Shown here piece after piece: positions 21,900 through 34,009 of a stretch of DNA of 64,000 nucleotides (positions are counted from its first letter, which is position 1; each line of letters begins with the position of its first letter). The DNA lies in NCBI GenBank assembly GCA_028673005.1, contig CM054113.1, forward strand, positions 64,618,850 to 64,682,849. The letters are read 5' to 3'. The DNA is from Tanypteryx hageni (taxonomy: Eukaryota; Arthropoda; Insecta; Odonata; Petaluridae). The notes beneath the pieces were generated by a model. It was given only the letters and a program-made list of their open reading frames with translations, did no database searches and was not told where the DNA came from. Both the position numbers and the translations under genes were made by a program.

Positions 21900-22383
21900 C
21901 ATACTGTGTAGTGAGGTAGGACAAGATAAGTGAGGCGGAAGCTTAGTGTGATACAAAGTACGAGGGGGATGCCGACGAAGCCCTACAATTAGAAATATCT
22001 TCCGGCGAAATCAGATTTTGATCGTTTTCAGTAGGAGATTGAACACGTTGCAGCATACTTTAATGTGGGCAGTGTAGCTGTCGAGAAGTAGATCCTTGGG
22101 CGTGTCTGAAGCTCTTGCTTCGTGGACGTTCTTTCTTCCGGCATTTTTCTATTATGGACATGGCATTCGCCCCTTCCGGCCTGCTCGAGCGCGCGTTGAT
22201 TGTGCTGGTGGTATCGAGTGACGGTGTCTTACGTTAGTCCGCCCGTTAGGCTCCGGAATGAACTTGGATGAAGTGGCGTTGAATCGTTTTGCTTGTGTGT
22301 TTTGAGGGTCCGACGCAATCTGTTGATCCGAGAACGAAAATAACCTTTCCGAAACGACTTACAACGTGATAACATCGAAGGAC
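21900..22383 (+). other. Possible non-coding first exon (5' UTR) of an unidentified gene
   Basis: A locally GC-richer block with many stops in all frames ends at AAACGAG followed by GTGAGAAA, a good splice donor at about 22381. It lies about 1.2 kb from the eEFSec start, in divergent orientation. A second GC-rich block at 23090-23310 ends at a weaker donor, CGCCAG followed by GTGACT. This is inference from composition and donor quality only. Confidence 0.25.
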
Positions 22384-22399
22384 CTTTGATTTCAAAACG

Positions 22400-23690
22400 A
22401 GGTGAGAAATAGTTTTGTGCGTGAAATAGTTGGCATATCGCAGACGTTAACTATTACGGGACATCAGAACGTATAGCTTTCTTCTAGAAAAGTTTTGTGC
22501 CCGACTTGAATATAAAGTGTCAGCGCCCGTCTTTCGTTTGTAATATGCTGAAGAAACAATGCTGTCTTCACAACGCTTGCCAGTCCGTAACATCGCTAAT
22601 GCATCGCGAGAATTTTCAAAATCTTGTAAAACTATCTCGCAAGTTTTGTTAATCGTGAATACACTATCAATTTTTTTTGGTAAGTGAACATTACGATTCG
22701 ACTGCTTACAAACGGGCTAATTGCTTTCAGAATGTTTCAATCGAGCCTCATGGGTCGAAAAAATCTATTTTGATTGAATTGCTAATAATAGTTTTGGAAA
22801 AAAAAATATTTATGATTCCTTTCCTCTAGAAGTCAGATTTTGCTCCGATGCTTTGTATTTTACAGAAATTTATTGTTGAGGATTTGCAAGTTCTCATTAT
22901 TTTACCGCTTTTATATACCATTATCGCTCATCGTCATGACTGATACATTTTTCGGTTATTTATATCGTAGTCCTTTTCTGAGGAAAATCATTCTTGATTT
23001 ACTTTAATGCATAGGAACATCTCCACGCTACAACAGTTTCAGTATTTGTATCGCGTTGTCGTAAAGTGAAAGTTCATTTTTCCGAGTACACTTGCGACTG
23101 CTTTCTTTGTACATCCGTGAAACTTTCCCGTTCTCACCGGCGGCCAAGTCGAGTGACCCCAGAGTGTGGCCTGCATACCGTGGTGAATTCACGGTCAGCA
23201 GTTGTGATTACATATAGTTAAAAATTCGGCACTGTCGGGTGATTACAGATCTGTGGGATTTTGTTTACCGCGGCGGGCATTTAAGTGCATTTCCGCCAGG
23301 TGACTTTTGATTATAGATTTGAAGCGGTTGGATTTTTTTCTTTTCGTCCATTGCCCCGATCTCCCTCTATTTCGGAAAAAATTATGCTTCAATATTGCCG
23401 GCATCGGAAATATTTTTCTTTTGGCGAAAAATAAACCAATTTGTTATTAGGATGGAGTAGGTCAAGTAACCTCAATTCTTCATGCACTAAGCAATTTATA
23501 AAGGCATTTTTCGCTCTATTTGCAATTTGCAAATTTTATTGATTAATACTAGTGTAATTTGATTTATAAACAAAATAGGATTAGTCTTAAAATTGAGCGC
23601 CATTAGTTTGGCGGAAATTGTTATTCATGACGCTATAATTCAGTCGTAGGATGTTACTTGTAATACTGCATTATATTTAATATTGTATGC
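22400..23690. other. Unannotated sequence
   Basis: No gene or repeat is recognised apart from the GC-richer block at 23090-23310 mentioned with the possible 5' UTR exon. Confidence 0.35.
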
Positions 23691-23692
23691 AG

Positions 23693-23696
<4 letters not shown>

Positions 23697-23740
<44 letters not shown>
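23697..23740. repeat. (TA)n microsatellite
   Basis: About 22 uninterrupted TA units. Confidence 0.97.
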
Positions 23741-23743
<3 letters not shown>

Positions 23744-23845
23744 TATGACGTTTTATTGTTGATGATATTATATTACTGCACTATTTCTCATTTGGACCGA
23801 CATTCTTCGGGAAATGAATATCTTTTTGGCGAGATTATTATCATA

Positions 23846-24330
23846 AACTAGCGTAATTGCCCGTTGAAATTCAACCGGAAAATTGGAACTTAATATATTC
23901 AACTATATTGGAAGGAAGTGAGCTAAATCTAATGCATTATTATATTTTTTAATATTACAATGTAGTCAGATTTTAACTAAGTTAACAACATCTTTAACGT
24001 TTTAATCCGAAAAAATTAGCTATTATGAACTCACCAGATATGGTGATTTTCTCTATGAACAACAATGCCGTTGATCGCCAAGGGAACGTTTCAATAAAAA
24101 TGCAAAATTTTGACAAATTTTAGAATATTTTAGCTTAATGTGAGCGAGTTCGATTCGAAAACAAAAATCGACGATAAGAATAAGAATCTTCATTTAATTT
24201 CCTTTAAAATGGTTCTTATCCGAAGATCATGCGTAAATTACTTCTAATTTGATTTTGGAAAATAAAATAAGTCTGCAAGTGTGAAAGAGGTATATTTAAG
24301 ATCCCGCTTATGGGAAATCCCATATAGCGT
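23846..24330 (+). repeat. Repeat family D, copy 3
   Basis: Starts ACTAGCGTAATTGCCCGTTG and continues with AAAATCGACGATAAGAATAA and CTTATCCGAAGATCATGCGT, the same order and orientation as the copy at 43707-44330. The frames are closed throughout. Confidence 0.75.
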
Positions 24331-25576
24331 TCCAACCAACCAACAGATTAAGGCTTTTATTAATAGTCTAATAATGTTTGTAGAACGGATATCGATGACG
24401 TCATTTTGGTGATCAACGTATTGCGACGTGAGTGAAAGACTTAAAGCGTCTGTAGCGTTTGCCTTTTACGTTCTTCAACGAAGACGTACCGCTGAGGTGA
24501 ATTACTAATGGACGCAAAGGTATCGTCATACTTGCCGTCTCCCATATTAGTTGCATATTAGATGATCGCGTGCATTATGCATTTTTGACTTTTATGGAGA
24601 AATAATTCTAGGAGTTGTGCACGTTCAAGAATACACAATCATCAACATTTTTTATATTTGTTTATATTTTAAATTTATTACGAATATACCAGTCAAAAAT
24701 ACTAACAGGGATTCAGTCACTACGTGACAAACAACACATTTATGTAACTACATACTTCGTTTTAGGTTTTCACGTGGAATATTTAATCGTTTTAATTATT
24801 TTGCATGCAAGGTTTAAATTTAATTCGGAATCTTCAGTATCTGTAGTCTTTCCTAGTAGAATGAAAACTGGTACGTCACAGTTGTCGACATCTTTATCCT
24901 CAAATCGTGGATTGGCTCCTCTTAGCTCGCGTGTTTATGTTCACTGTGTATCTTTAATATCTACTTTAACTTTGAATATATTACCGCATATCAATAACTA
25001 ATACGATTGAATTGTTTGACTATTAAATTTCATGTAAAGGAAGTTGAGGTAAACTCCTTACTGAAACGTATTCGTGAATTATTTTTAAAGTTGTAAGGGT
25101 ATGTGAACTCTTCGTCTCGAAGATGTCGACCAGTTGAATCGAGCTGAATGAAATTTTTCTCAGCGAACGATATTTTTTTACTTCTTTTGTTCAGCTGGTC
25201 GGAAATATATCCAAGTGTGTGAAAGAGGAAATCCTTGATGTAATTCAAAACCAGTGAAGCAGCGTTGTTATGTCACGTTATCTTATGGTACGCCAAGGTG
25301 TTCAAATTTAAAAAAATGGAGGATTTTTTGTTTCACCTGTTTTCACCAATTACGTAGAAAACTACAAATTGTCTTGAATTGCTGGAAATGTCATTTAATT
25401 TTGTTCGTAAATCACGGAGGAAAGCGTTTTTTAATCTTTTATCCAGATAGATGCTTGCTTATAGTACATATTTCTAGCGTCAAGATTCATTCCTAGCTCG
25501 TTTCCATTATTTGCTCTCTTCATCTTCCGCATCGCTACAGCGTCGCTTACCAGATGTTGGACACTTATTGTTAATT
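24331..25576. other. Unannotated sequence
   Basis: Open frames of 80-128 codons occur (for example 24615-25001) but have no recognisable domain and no splice context. I see nothing supportable. Confidence 0.35.
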
Positions 25577-26173
25577 TTTACTTTCTCCATATACGTAGTA
25601 TGAGAAAGTATTGTTTTCATGAAAAAAATCGAACTCGAGATTTCAACGGTAATACATGTTTTAAGGTTCCCTGAACACGTTCTGACTAGTTTCGCGATTA
25701 TGTCTGTCGGTCTGTATGTGATAGATTTTTGTGGGCGCTCTAACTCAAAAGCTATTAATCAGGTCAACGCAAAATTTTATATTTAACATTTTTATAATAG
25801 TTAAAAGATCTGATTAGTTTTTGGTAAAAATCGGTGTACCGGAAGTGGGTGTTTACTCTTGTCACATCCGTTATTTTGAAATATTTGATAAATGTAAAAA
25901 TGTATCGGAATAAAAGTTGTCGGAAATTCCATTTTATACAACCTTTGTTTGATATATTTTTCCATATAATGCATTGTTTAAGAGATATCTTCTATTTTTA
26001 GCTGCCACCACCGAAGACTATTGTTAACAATTGACGCTTAGTTACGTCTTAGTAACGCTCCTTTTTCTCTTTTTAATTGTCAACCGGAAGTAAATATTGA
26101 CAACAATCCCAGAGCTAACAACATGTAATTAGCCATATAAATATGGAGAAACTCGTGTGTTGCCCACATCAGT
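25577..26173 (+). repeat. Repeat family B, copy 2
   Basis: Starts TTTTTACTTTCTCCATATAC, ends TGTTGCCCACATCAG, and carries the family landmarks CATGAAAAAAATCGAA and TGTCACATCCGTTATTTTGA. Includes a TCTGTCGGTCTGTATGTG block absent from copy 1. Confidence 0.88.
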
Positions 26174-26446
26174 TCATTAATAATTGCCGAAAAATGTTAA
26201 TAAAATGATAGTTTTTCGATAACTGTACAAAATGTGAACGAAATGTAATCATGTCTATAAGTTGTCCGGCCAATGGAACATATTATTGTTCTAAAAATCA
26301 CTCATATAACTCTTTGTTGTGTGCAGCAAGATAAGTTTACGTAGAGAGCTTGAGGAGCAGAGTAATTTGAGATAAATTCCTATGATATTATTATTATGTT
26401 TGGTTGATAATTAACTTTTTGCTCGACAATTTGCTGCCTTTTTACT

Positions 26447-27230
26447 TTCTCATATACATAGTATATTGAGCAAGTATTGTTATCGTGAAAAGATTCGACT
26501 TCGAGATTTTGATGGCAATACACGTTTTAGGTGTCACTGAGTCCATAAAAGTGGTCTTCGCCATGCCGTCTGTCTGTCGGTCTGTTTGCCGATCTAGGAC
26601 CCAAACGCGTGCATAAAATCAAATGATATCTCGTATTTGTGCAATATATTGTCTTTTGCAGACCTTGTTTTCATAAAAATGATATTGCACAAAAATAAAG
26701 GGTTGTTTATTCTTGGCGATTTTTTGGAAAACGTGATTTAATTAAAAAATGGCTCCAGAGAATTTGATTAAAATCAATCCAATTGTAGAGCCTGATGTCA
26801 CAAATAATGCTACTTAAACCATATATCTCTTGAACTCTCTATATGCCGTCCAATGACATCACAATGTACGCTAAGCTACCTTACCTTAGCCTTATGACGT
26901 CACGCATCCGCCGCGATTCATTCAAACTCTTACTACAGCCTTACGATTGAACTAAATCGAATGATATCTCATATGTATGGATAATATCATTCATAAAAGA
27001 CATTCTGAAGAGATGGGTGATATTGCGCGACAATTAAGGGTACTTTATTCTTGGATATTTCCAAAGAAAATTCGATTTACTCAAAATTGGCTTTAAGGAT
27101 TTCGTTTAAAATCTATCCAAACGTACAGCCTGATCTCACAAATAATACTAACTCAGCCATATGACCCTAAAAAGTTGTTATATATCGTCCAGTGGCATTA
27201 TTTCTGTACAAGACGCTCAGCGCACGCGTC
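26447..27230 (+). repeat. Diverged B-type repeat with a 338-bp tandem duplication
   Basis: The 5' part (26447-26590) resembles family B (TTTTTACTTTCTCATATACA, then a TCTGTCGGTCTG block). Two units, about 26600-26935 and 26936-27225, then share AATGATATCTC, a GATATTGC block and the string GCCTGAT-TCACAAATAAT at a spacing of 338. No coding potential. Confidence 0.75.
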
Positions 27231-29100
27231 CGAGGGGAGGGGGAACTCGGGGATTCCCTAGTCTAAAATTCCGTACTTAACTGTTAACGCCACTCGCTTA
27301 TTAGTGAGAGGTATTAGACGTGAGAGGTTGATGGTGTCAGTCACTTTGCTTCTGTTGCTACGCATTATTAACATAATTGGCAGTGAATATTGCCAAGCAC
27401 ACAGTTAATTTCTGGGCAAAATAGTGTAGTGAGATCAAACGTATATACGTATATGAGAAACTTTGTGCAATGTACATTGCGCCGTTTATTTAAATTTGGC
27501 ATCACCACTAGAATTCTGAATCGTTCGAAGTTGCAGTAACTCTGCGTACAATAGTCGCAGTGGCGTAATTGATATTATTTACCCTCTTACCGACATTACT
27601 TTAAATTTGTGTCGCCTCCAATGCATCAGTGTTTATGTTTTTGTTCTCAGTCCTGGTTCAAGTCCACTCGTGTTTCCGGATATGTTTCGTTTTAGGAGTT
27701 GTTTATCTGTCGTACATGTTAAAATACGTTTTTTGCTAGTCGGGGTCGTGAACTAGTTTCTTTATCTCGAAACTATTTCACGCATTCTTCATACCCGCAA
27801 GTTAACGGATTCAAAATTGGCTTACTGTGGAATTCATTATAGGCTTCTCTGACTCAGTGCTCGTGTCCATTCAGAATATCTTTTTGGTGACAATGTTTTA
27901 TTTTCTACTCCGCATTTACATCGTCCTGTCCTATTGTGATTGATGCTGCGTTCGGCCGTTTTTACTCGACAGAAATGCGAGTTTGATCTCGGTACACCCA
28001 TTCAACGGCTTGTCACCTCTGTAACCTAGCGCGAAAGTCTCTTTCAACTCTTTTCAAGGTTAAAATATAGATACAATTATCACTTTCGCTAAAAAAATAA
28101 AAGAAGTTTAAGCTTAAGCCACAGTACTTGATGATTTGCAGTTCACTAAAACAAAATTTAAATTTATTTTTAGTGAAATTGTTAACATAGTTTTCTTTTT
28201 CTTTATCTTAGCCAACAAGGTCGAATCTATTATAATTAGTTTCCTATTATGGCTTCATGGACATAAGGGTGCGGGCAGCTCTCCTCGGAATAACTTTCGC
28301 TCTAATAGGCCTACGACCCAACCTAACCTATAACTCCACTAGGTAAACTAGATTTAATATGTCAAGGTATCCAGTGGTAACATTTTAAAAGTAGAGTGAA
28401 TTTTTCCGCGGTCGTTTTTTAGATTTAACATCGATGCATGCGTGTTTGCGCGCGCAATGATTTATTTAATTTCCGCATCAGCGGTTAGTTTGAGGATGAT
28501 ATTTTTAATGTTTTTAAGAAAAAAATCGGACTTTCATTCCTCTACAAGCGCTTTCACTTTCTCGCTTCCATGATGAACTATTCGAAGTTAAATTGTCACG
28601 TTGAAACAACAGGGTACATCAAATAAATTCTATGGCTTAATAATCCAATAATCATCCGATGGTTGAGTATAATAACTGTCTTGTTAAAATTGCGGTAGTC
28701 ATTCCCAGTGGGATTTCAGAGATCGTTATGATTTCTAGCATCTTTTATCATCACAGGTATCCTCAGTTGTTACGGCCTTTCTTTCATTTTTCTCCTTATT
28801 GTGTTTCATCTTTCTTTACCATATGGCTATAACGGCACGTATATGTGAGCGTGTTTATAAAAACAACTTGTCTTGCCTTGAATCAAGTACTCCTACTCGT
28901 CTTTCCGACGGCTTTCATCCCATCGTTCATTGAGGGAGATACCAATCTTATACGACGTAAACATTGTCATTACTTTCACATCGAATTTAAACGAATATAA
29001 GCGCTGATTTTAGCCCGTTCACTTGGAATGATGTTTTTAATTTTCTTCCCAATACATTTCTTTTATGGAAATAAAAATGTACTCGCAGAAATAAATTAAA
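27231..29100. other. Unannotated sequence
   Basis: No gene or repeat family recognised. A small open frame at 28136-28333 is hydrophobic and AT-rich but has no family resemblance. Confidence 0.35.
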
Positions 29101-29104
29101 TTAT

Positions 29105-29183
29105 AAATAAAATTAATTAACAATACGAGAAAGTATTTTTAATAAAACACTTTTGCTAATTTCTCGTATTGTTGATTTTATTT
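29105..29183. repeat. Short perfect-stem hairpin
   Basis: Left stem ends CAATACGAGAAA; the right stem starts TTTCTCGTATTG and extends through an AAATAAAAT/ATTTTATTT outer stem. Total about 79 bases with a ~27-base loop. It could be a small foldback or a pre-miRNA-sized hairpin. Confidence 0.55.
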
Positions 29184-29439
29184 GATTATGGAATTCCACG
29201 CAGTCTCGGCCTCGTCCATAAACTTTAAAATTATAAAATTCTATCAATCTAAACCTGGATGATGCTCATGAAATACCAGCGGATTACGTCCAAACGGAAT
29301 ATTTGATAACATTTGCTCTGTTAGATTCTTTAAACATCTAGCGTGATGCATATTTCCCTATGTTAGAGAAAGGTTTAGGACTTAATTCGTTTTTCACCGC
29401 GGCAAAATCTTAAGGTCAGGGATGCTACGTACTGGATCG

Positions 29440-29730
29440 AAATCCTTGGGCGGTCTATTCATCCAGAATTAATGCTTGACTCCCTCGGGATGAAGGAAGC
29501 TCTTATTTTTCCTGGCTTCTGTGATCCTACGTAGGGCGTGCTCCAAAAGAGATCTTGGCAGAAGACGACACCTAAATACCTTTGTATGGGAGCCAATGAC
29601 GACACCGTTCAACTTAAAGCTGGCACCATGTGTCACCCTGAGGTTCTCGAACTCGTGATTTCTTTGGCACATTCGTTCCTTGCGCCGATATTTCGAGTTT
29701 TCTTGATATTCGCTTATTGAGTATATTAAA
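29440..29730 (-). pseudogene. Non-LTR retrotransposon fragment, reverse-transcriptase thumb region
   Basis: The minus strand reads NLRVTHGASFKLNGVVIGS then HTK, and after a one-base shift YLGVVFCQDLFWSTPYV and KPGKIRASFIPRES. The YLGV block followed by a conserved W and a basic helix is the layout just after the catalytic domain of jockey/CR1/R1-like reverse transcriptases. The segment is less AT-rich than its surroundings. It is a short 5'- and 3'-truncated relic; the clade cannot be fixed. Confidence 0.6.
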
Positions 29731-29974
29731 TATTTTTGGATAACTATATTCTCCACAAACAAAAGTTGACATTGGGATATTCGCATTGCTGTTGATAACA
29801 TATTGATTATCGTTTTCTAATGCTTTAAGATCGTTAGTAAAAACATGACTTATTTTCGCGAACGCAACTTGAAAACATTTTTCCTTTTATTTGGTCAACA
29901 AAAGGCACCTTAAAATCAAAATTGAAAATATTAAGCACTTGGGTATCTCCGGTAGCCATAAAAATGTTAAGAAA

Positions 29975-30680
29975 AAATCTGATGTGGCCACCACGACTTT
30001 CTCCATTCCTGTAATATTTCTAAAAATTCCTAATAGGTTACATAATAATAAATATTTTAAGAAACTGCGAGAAAATTTTAAACTTTACAAAGAACAGAAA
30101 TAAAATAAAACCATAGCCTTCTGATATTGGATATAGGCACAAAGCTCCAACAATTAAGAAAATAAAAAGGACCGTTACTAAGACGTAACTAAGCGTCAAT
30201 TGTTAACAATAGTCATCGGTAGGTGGCGTGGTGGTGGCAGCTAAAAATATTAGATATCTCTTAAACAATACATTATATGGGAAAATGTTTCAAACAAAGA
30301 TTGTAGGAAAATAAATTTCCTACAACTTTTATTCCGTTACATTTTTACATATATCAAATATTAAAGCAAATATTTCAAAATAACGGATAAGTGACAAGAG
30401 TAAACACTTACTTCCGGTTGACCGATTTTTTTACCAAAAACTAATCAGTTCTTCTAACTTTAATAAAAATGTTAAATATAAAATTTCGCATTGACCTGAT
30501 TAATAGTTTTTGAGTTAGAGCACCCACAAAAAAACTGTCACATACACAGACATCATCAAGAAAATGGCCAAAACGTGTTCAGGGGACCTCAAAACGTGTA
30601 TTTCCGTTGAAATCTCGAAATCGATTTTTTCATGAAAACAATGCTTTCCCCTATATAACGTATGGAGCAAGTAAAAGCAA
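29975..30680 (-). repeat. Repeat family B, copy 3
   Basis: Read leftwards, it begins near 30677 with GCTCCATACG and the ATTTTTTCATGAAAACAAT complement, passes ATGCATTGTT and TGGTGGCAG landmarks, and ends at GATGTGGCCACCACGACTTT. It is the longest B copy, and its 3' part matches copy 1 through the CTTTACAAAGAACAGAAA complement. Confidence 0.88.
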
Positions 30681-30699
30681 TTTCGGCTACCAAGAAACC

Positions 30700-33589
30700 G
30701 CCATCAGTTGTATTCACCTATAGGAAGTTCTAAAAGCACTTTAATTTGGCGATTTTTTTTGTTAGTTTTGACCAAGGGAAGTCTGTCGGTTCTTTTCCCC
30801 GCGGTTCGATATTACTGCTTTATTGCACGTGATCAGTTGACGTCTCATTTTCGCCATCAACCATTTCCTTTTCCGTTCACCGATTCAGTCGAAACATTTT
30901 TCTGGTGGCGCTATGACATTCTTCGAGTATTTGTAAGTTCAAATGGCTTTATTGAGGTTCGGTGCCCGAATGCCGTAGTTGAATCGAGATTCGCTGCGAA
31001 AAAGTTTTTACGTGCTCCCATGCGTGATCGTCCGCAGCGAGCCGATCATTCCTTCGAGCAACGTCTTTCGTCTTCTTGGCCCATAAATCATAATTGCAGT
31101 CATCATCTGTATCCGGTCGCCGTGTACAAGTCCTGCGATCATTTTATGACGACTAAAGGTCGCCGTGCCGAACGAGACTTGAGATAACCAGTGTCAATCG
31201 AACCTTCAGATCGACGAATGATTGCTCGAATTGGCGGGTACTCGTAACTGATGACGAGTCAGCAGGTGAAGGCGTTAGCGAATTTTTATTTTCTGCCGAA
31301 AGAGATTTTTTAATTTACATTTTTAAGAACGATCCATCAAAAGCCAGTGATTCTGGCATATTTCAGTGGATTAAATAACGAAAGAAAACTACGTCAGTGA
31401 TAATAAAGTCAGTAAGGTCAGCATAATCGAGATAGCATTGAAAACAGTAGAGAAATAAAAAAGGGGTTATTTTAGAAAATTAAGATGAGTAGGATAAAAT
31501 ATCATGGGAGTGGTTAAGCGTGGTTGAGGAATTGTACGTAAGAGTAATAAGATAATCGGACATCTTTGTGAAAAGGGTAGTAAGAAATTAACCTTGTGAA
31601 GGTTTACATTGTGGGTAGGTCGGGGAGGCATTCACAGGGAGCATAAAATACCCTCTTAATTGGTTATCACGCACCATTGTTTCATCGCACTAACGAATCA
31701 TCTCATTACTGGGAACGTTAGCCGGGGTTTGCATCGTTTTTGTTGCGAATTTGATCTTGATAGTGGAGTAAAATATATAGCGCTTTCACGAGGTGGAGCC
31801 GTTTCTATGGTATATTGCCCGTGTTTATGAAGATAAGCTGTCCGCTTTTTACGACGGGCGGTTAGCGTACGTCACATCCAGCCAACCCTCGACTCGATCC
31901 CCTGGCCAAATGACTCGTTCGTTTTTAGGAACCCCCCGAAGCGGAAAAAGCTCTCTACGTGCGCATTCTGCATTTCAATTTTTCCCCTCGTATTTTCGAA
32001 TCAAGCCGTGCGATTAATCCGACGGCGGTGCATTGTACTCATTTGAGCATGTAGAAGAAAAGCTGCTGCGCAAAGTATTGTCCCAGTGAGTTCAATGAAT
32101 TTGGCAGAGCGAGTAAAGAGACGGTGGCTATAGCCGGCACAAGTGCAAATAATTACGAAAATATATAATGGTTAGTGTTTTATAAACGTTTATGCCATCT
32201 CAAAACCTTTTTTCTAGGATATAGTAGCATGTATATAAATAATCGCGTGGAGTTCGTATGTTTTTGTAATGCACTACCAGTTTCGGCGATTGATCGCCAT
32301 CATGTGATGTTATGAAAATTTTTGTGAGAATAGTATTATAGTAGTATACTGCTGCTTGTAATATTAGTTGAAAATCTACGTGCATTATTTGTGTACGCGG
32401 TCATAGACCAGATTGAGAAAATCTGTGGCTCTCATGCCAAAGTGGCACGCCTCTATTTTCTTGTAGCTAATCGTCATCCTTTTTTGTTTTAAACTTGCAA
32501 AATGAATATTGCCTAGTTGCAAGAGGTAAGTTTCAAACTAAGCAGCTTTTAGTACTTGGGACTCATTTGTGCTTGTAGAGAAAGGATTAATTCGAGTCGG
32601 AATATATTTACGTTAAAGACAAGCCCCTATTAGGAAAGCCTGATTGAATATTTTGTTTAACGTTCTTTAAGTTTTTCGAGGTAACTGATTTCTTAGATTT
32701 AACTTCTTTTACTTGAATTTTTCTTGTTATATCAACCGGTTAGATGGAGAAAAAATAAACAATCGATATACTCATGTAAGTGGCGTGCGAAAATTGTACT
32801 GTATTTTTTGGCGCTTTTTAAAATCTCTGTAATGTTTTCACATCGGCCGACCGTTTCTGCGAAAATATTTGAAGCAATGGGAAGAATTAAAATTTTCAGG
32901 ATAGTTTCGGCTGGTGATAGACATGGACCCTATTGATTTTTGGGTTCGCCTCTCTGCCCATTAGCATTTTTGTAGGATTAAAAAAAACCCTTATGAACTA
33001 TCTATACGGGTCCTCTACTATGTTAAAGTTTACTTTTGCTTACGTTAGTTAGTTGAATTATGCGTGTAAGTTAATTTTTTTATTGTAAAAAGATGAATAA
33101 TTATTATTTATTTATATTGCTATGTGTGTGTGTTTATTAACTGCAGTGGAAATTCTGCATTGAAATACTTTGATGATTGGACATTTTGTTGCGATTACGA
33201 TCCATATAAAAGTTTATAATTATAAAAAATATTTGGGAAAGGAGGAAGAGGAGGTCGACGATTCGGAAAATTTATGTGAGCAATTCATACAAAAACAGCT
33301 TTTTAAATCTGCTTTTGTAGTTCTTTTTTAACTTGTTTTGACTCATTTTGCCACACGGGCTCAAAAAGATAAGCTATCACTGTTCCATGCCATATTATGG
33401 AGGTACGCAAAGTCTTTTCAATGAATTATATGAGTCGCAAAGAGAACAACAAAATAACGATTTCATTTTGGTATGTATGCAATTTTATAGTTACGAGATG
33501 AGACATATTTTGCGCTTATAATGAGCAACGATGAGAGTATTGGAGCGTTAAATCGACGGGTTTGGTGTTTTGTCTAACTCTTTCCGACG
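30700..33589. other. Unannotated sequence with weak repeat traces
   Basis: The largest frame, 30708-31187 (+, 159 codons), matches nothing I recognise and lacks splice or composition support. At 32270-32300 the motif CCAGTTTCGGCGATTGATCG followed by CCATCATG is a common insect dispersed-repeat signature. A strong donor-like site, CAAGAG then GTAAGT, sits at about 32526 without an associated coding exon. Confidence 0.3.
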
Positions 33590-33771
33590 GCCATAAAAGT
33601 GTTGGAACAACAGGATGGTCGTTACGGCTACAAAGCTGCCGTCATCAGCGACGATTCATCGATTGTTGATTTTCTTTTTTATGTACTGTCAGTGAATCAT
33701 CGCTGATAAGGGCTGCTTTGTTGCCGAAATGCGGACCTGGTTTTCCAAACCTTTTTATGGCTATTGGAGAG
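33590..33771. mobile_element. Foldback MITE, family H, copy 1
   Basis: GCCATAAAA at the left and TTTTTATGGC at the right, with inner inverted blocks GCTGCCGTCATCAGCGACGA and CATCGCTGATAAGGGCTGC. About 182 bp, non-coding. Other copies are at 55774-55965 and 59082-59291. Confidence 0.75.
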
Positions 33772-33940
33772 AAAATTATCAATTTGATTTCAGCCGTATA
33801 GTGAGCTCTCCGTCCATTGAGGATATACTTACTAACGGTTTATTTTCCTCGCTTCAGCTGCTGTTGCAGCGGTCTCTTCATTGCCACATAAATATTAGGT
33901 ACTTGTAAATATCTTCCTGCCAATGCCGTTTGTAAAACTC

Positions 33941-33998
33941 GTAAAGGGGTAATTGGAGCAGCCGACCTCCAATGCTAAGGTCTACGGATCGTATCCTC
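33941..33998 (+). repeat. Degenerate tRNA-like SINE relic (family G)
   Basis: GTAAAGGGGTAATTGGAGCA then CTCCAATGCTAAGGTCTACG aligns with the better preserved copy at 61758-61819. The B box is decayed (GGATCGTATCC). Confidence 0.45.
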
Positions 33999-34009
33999 AC
34001 ATTAGCATG

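Noticed and set aside
30708..31187. 159-codon frame as a possible gene
   Set aside because: No family resemblance, no exon boundaries that keep it as a unit, ordinary composition; kept only as an unannotated note.
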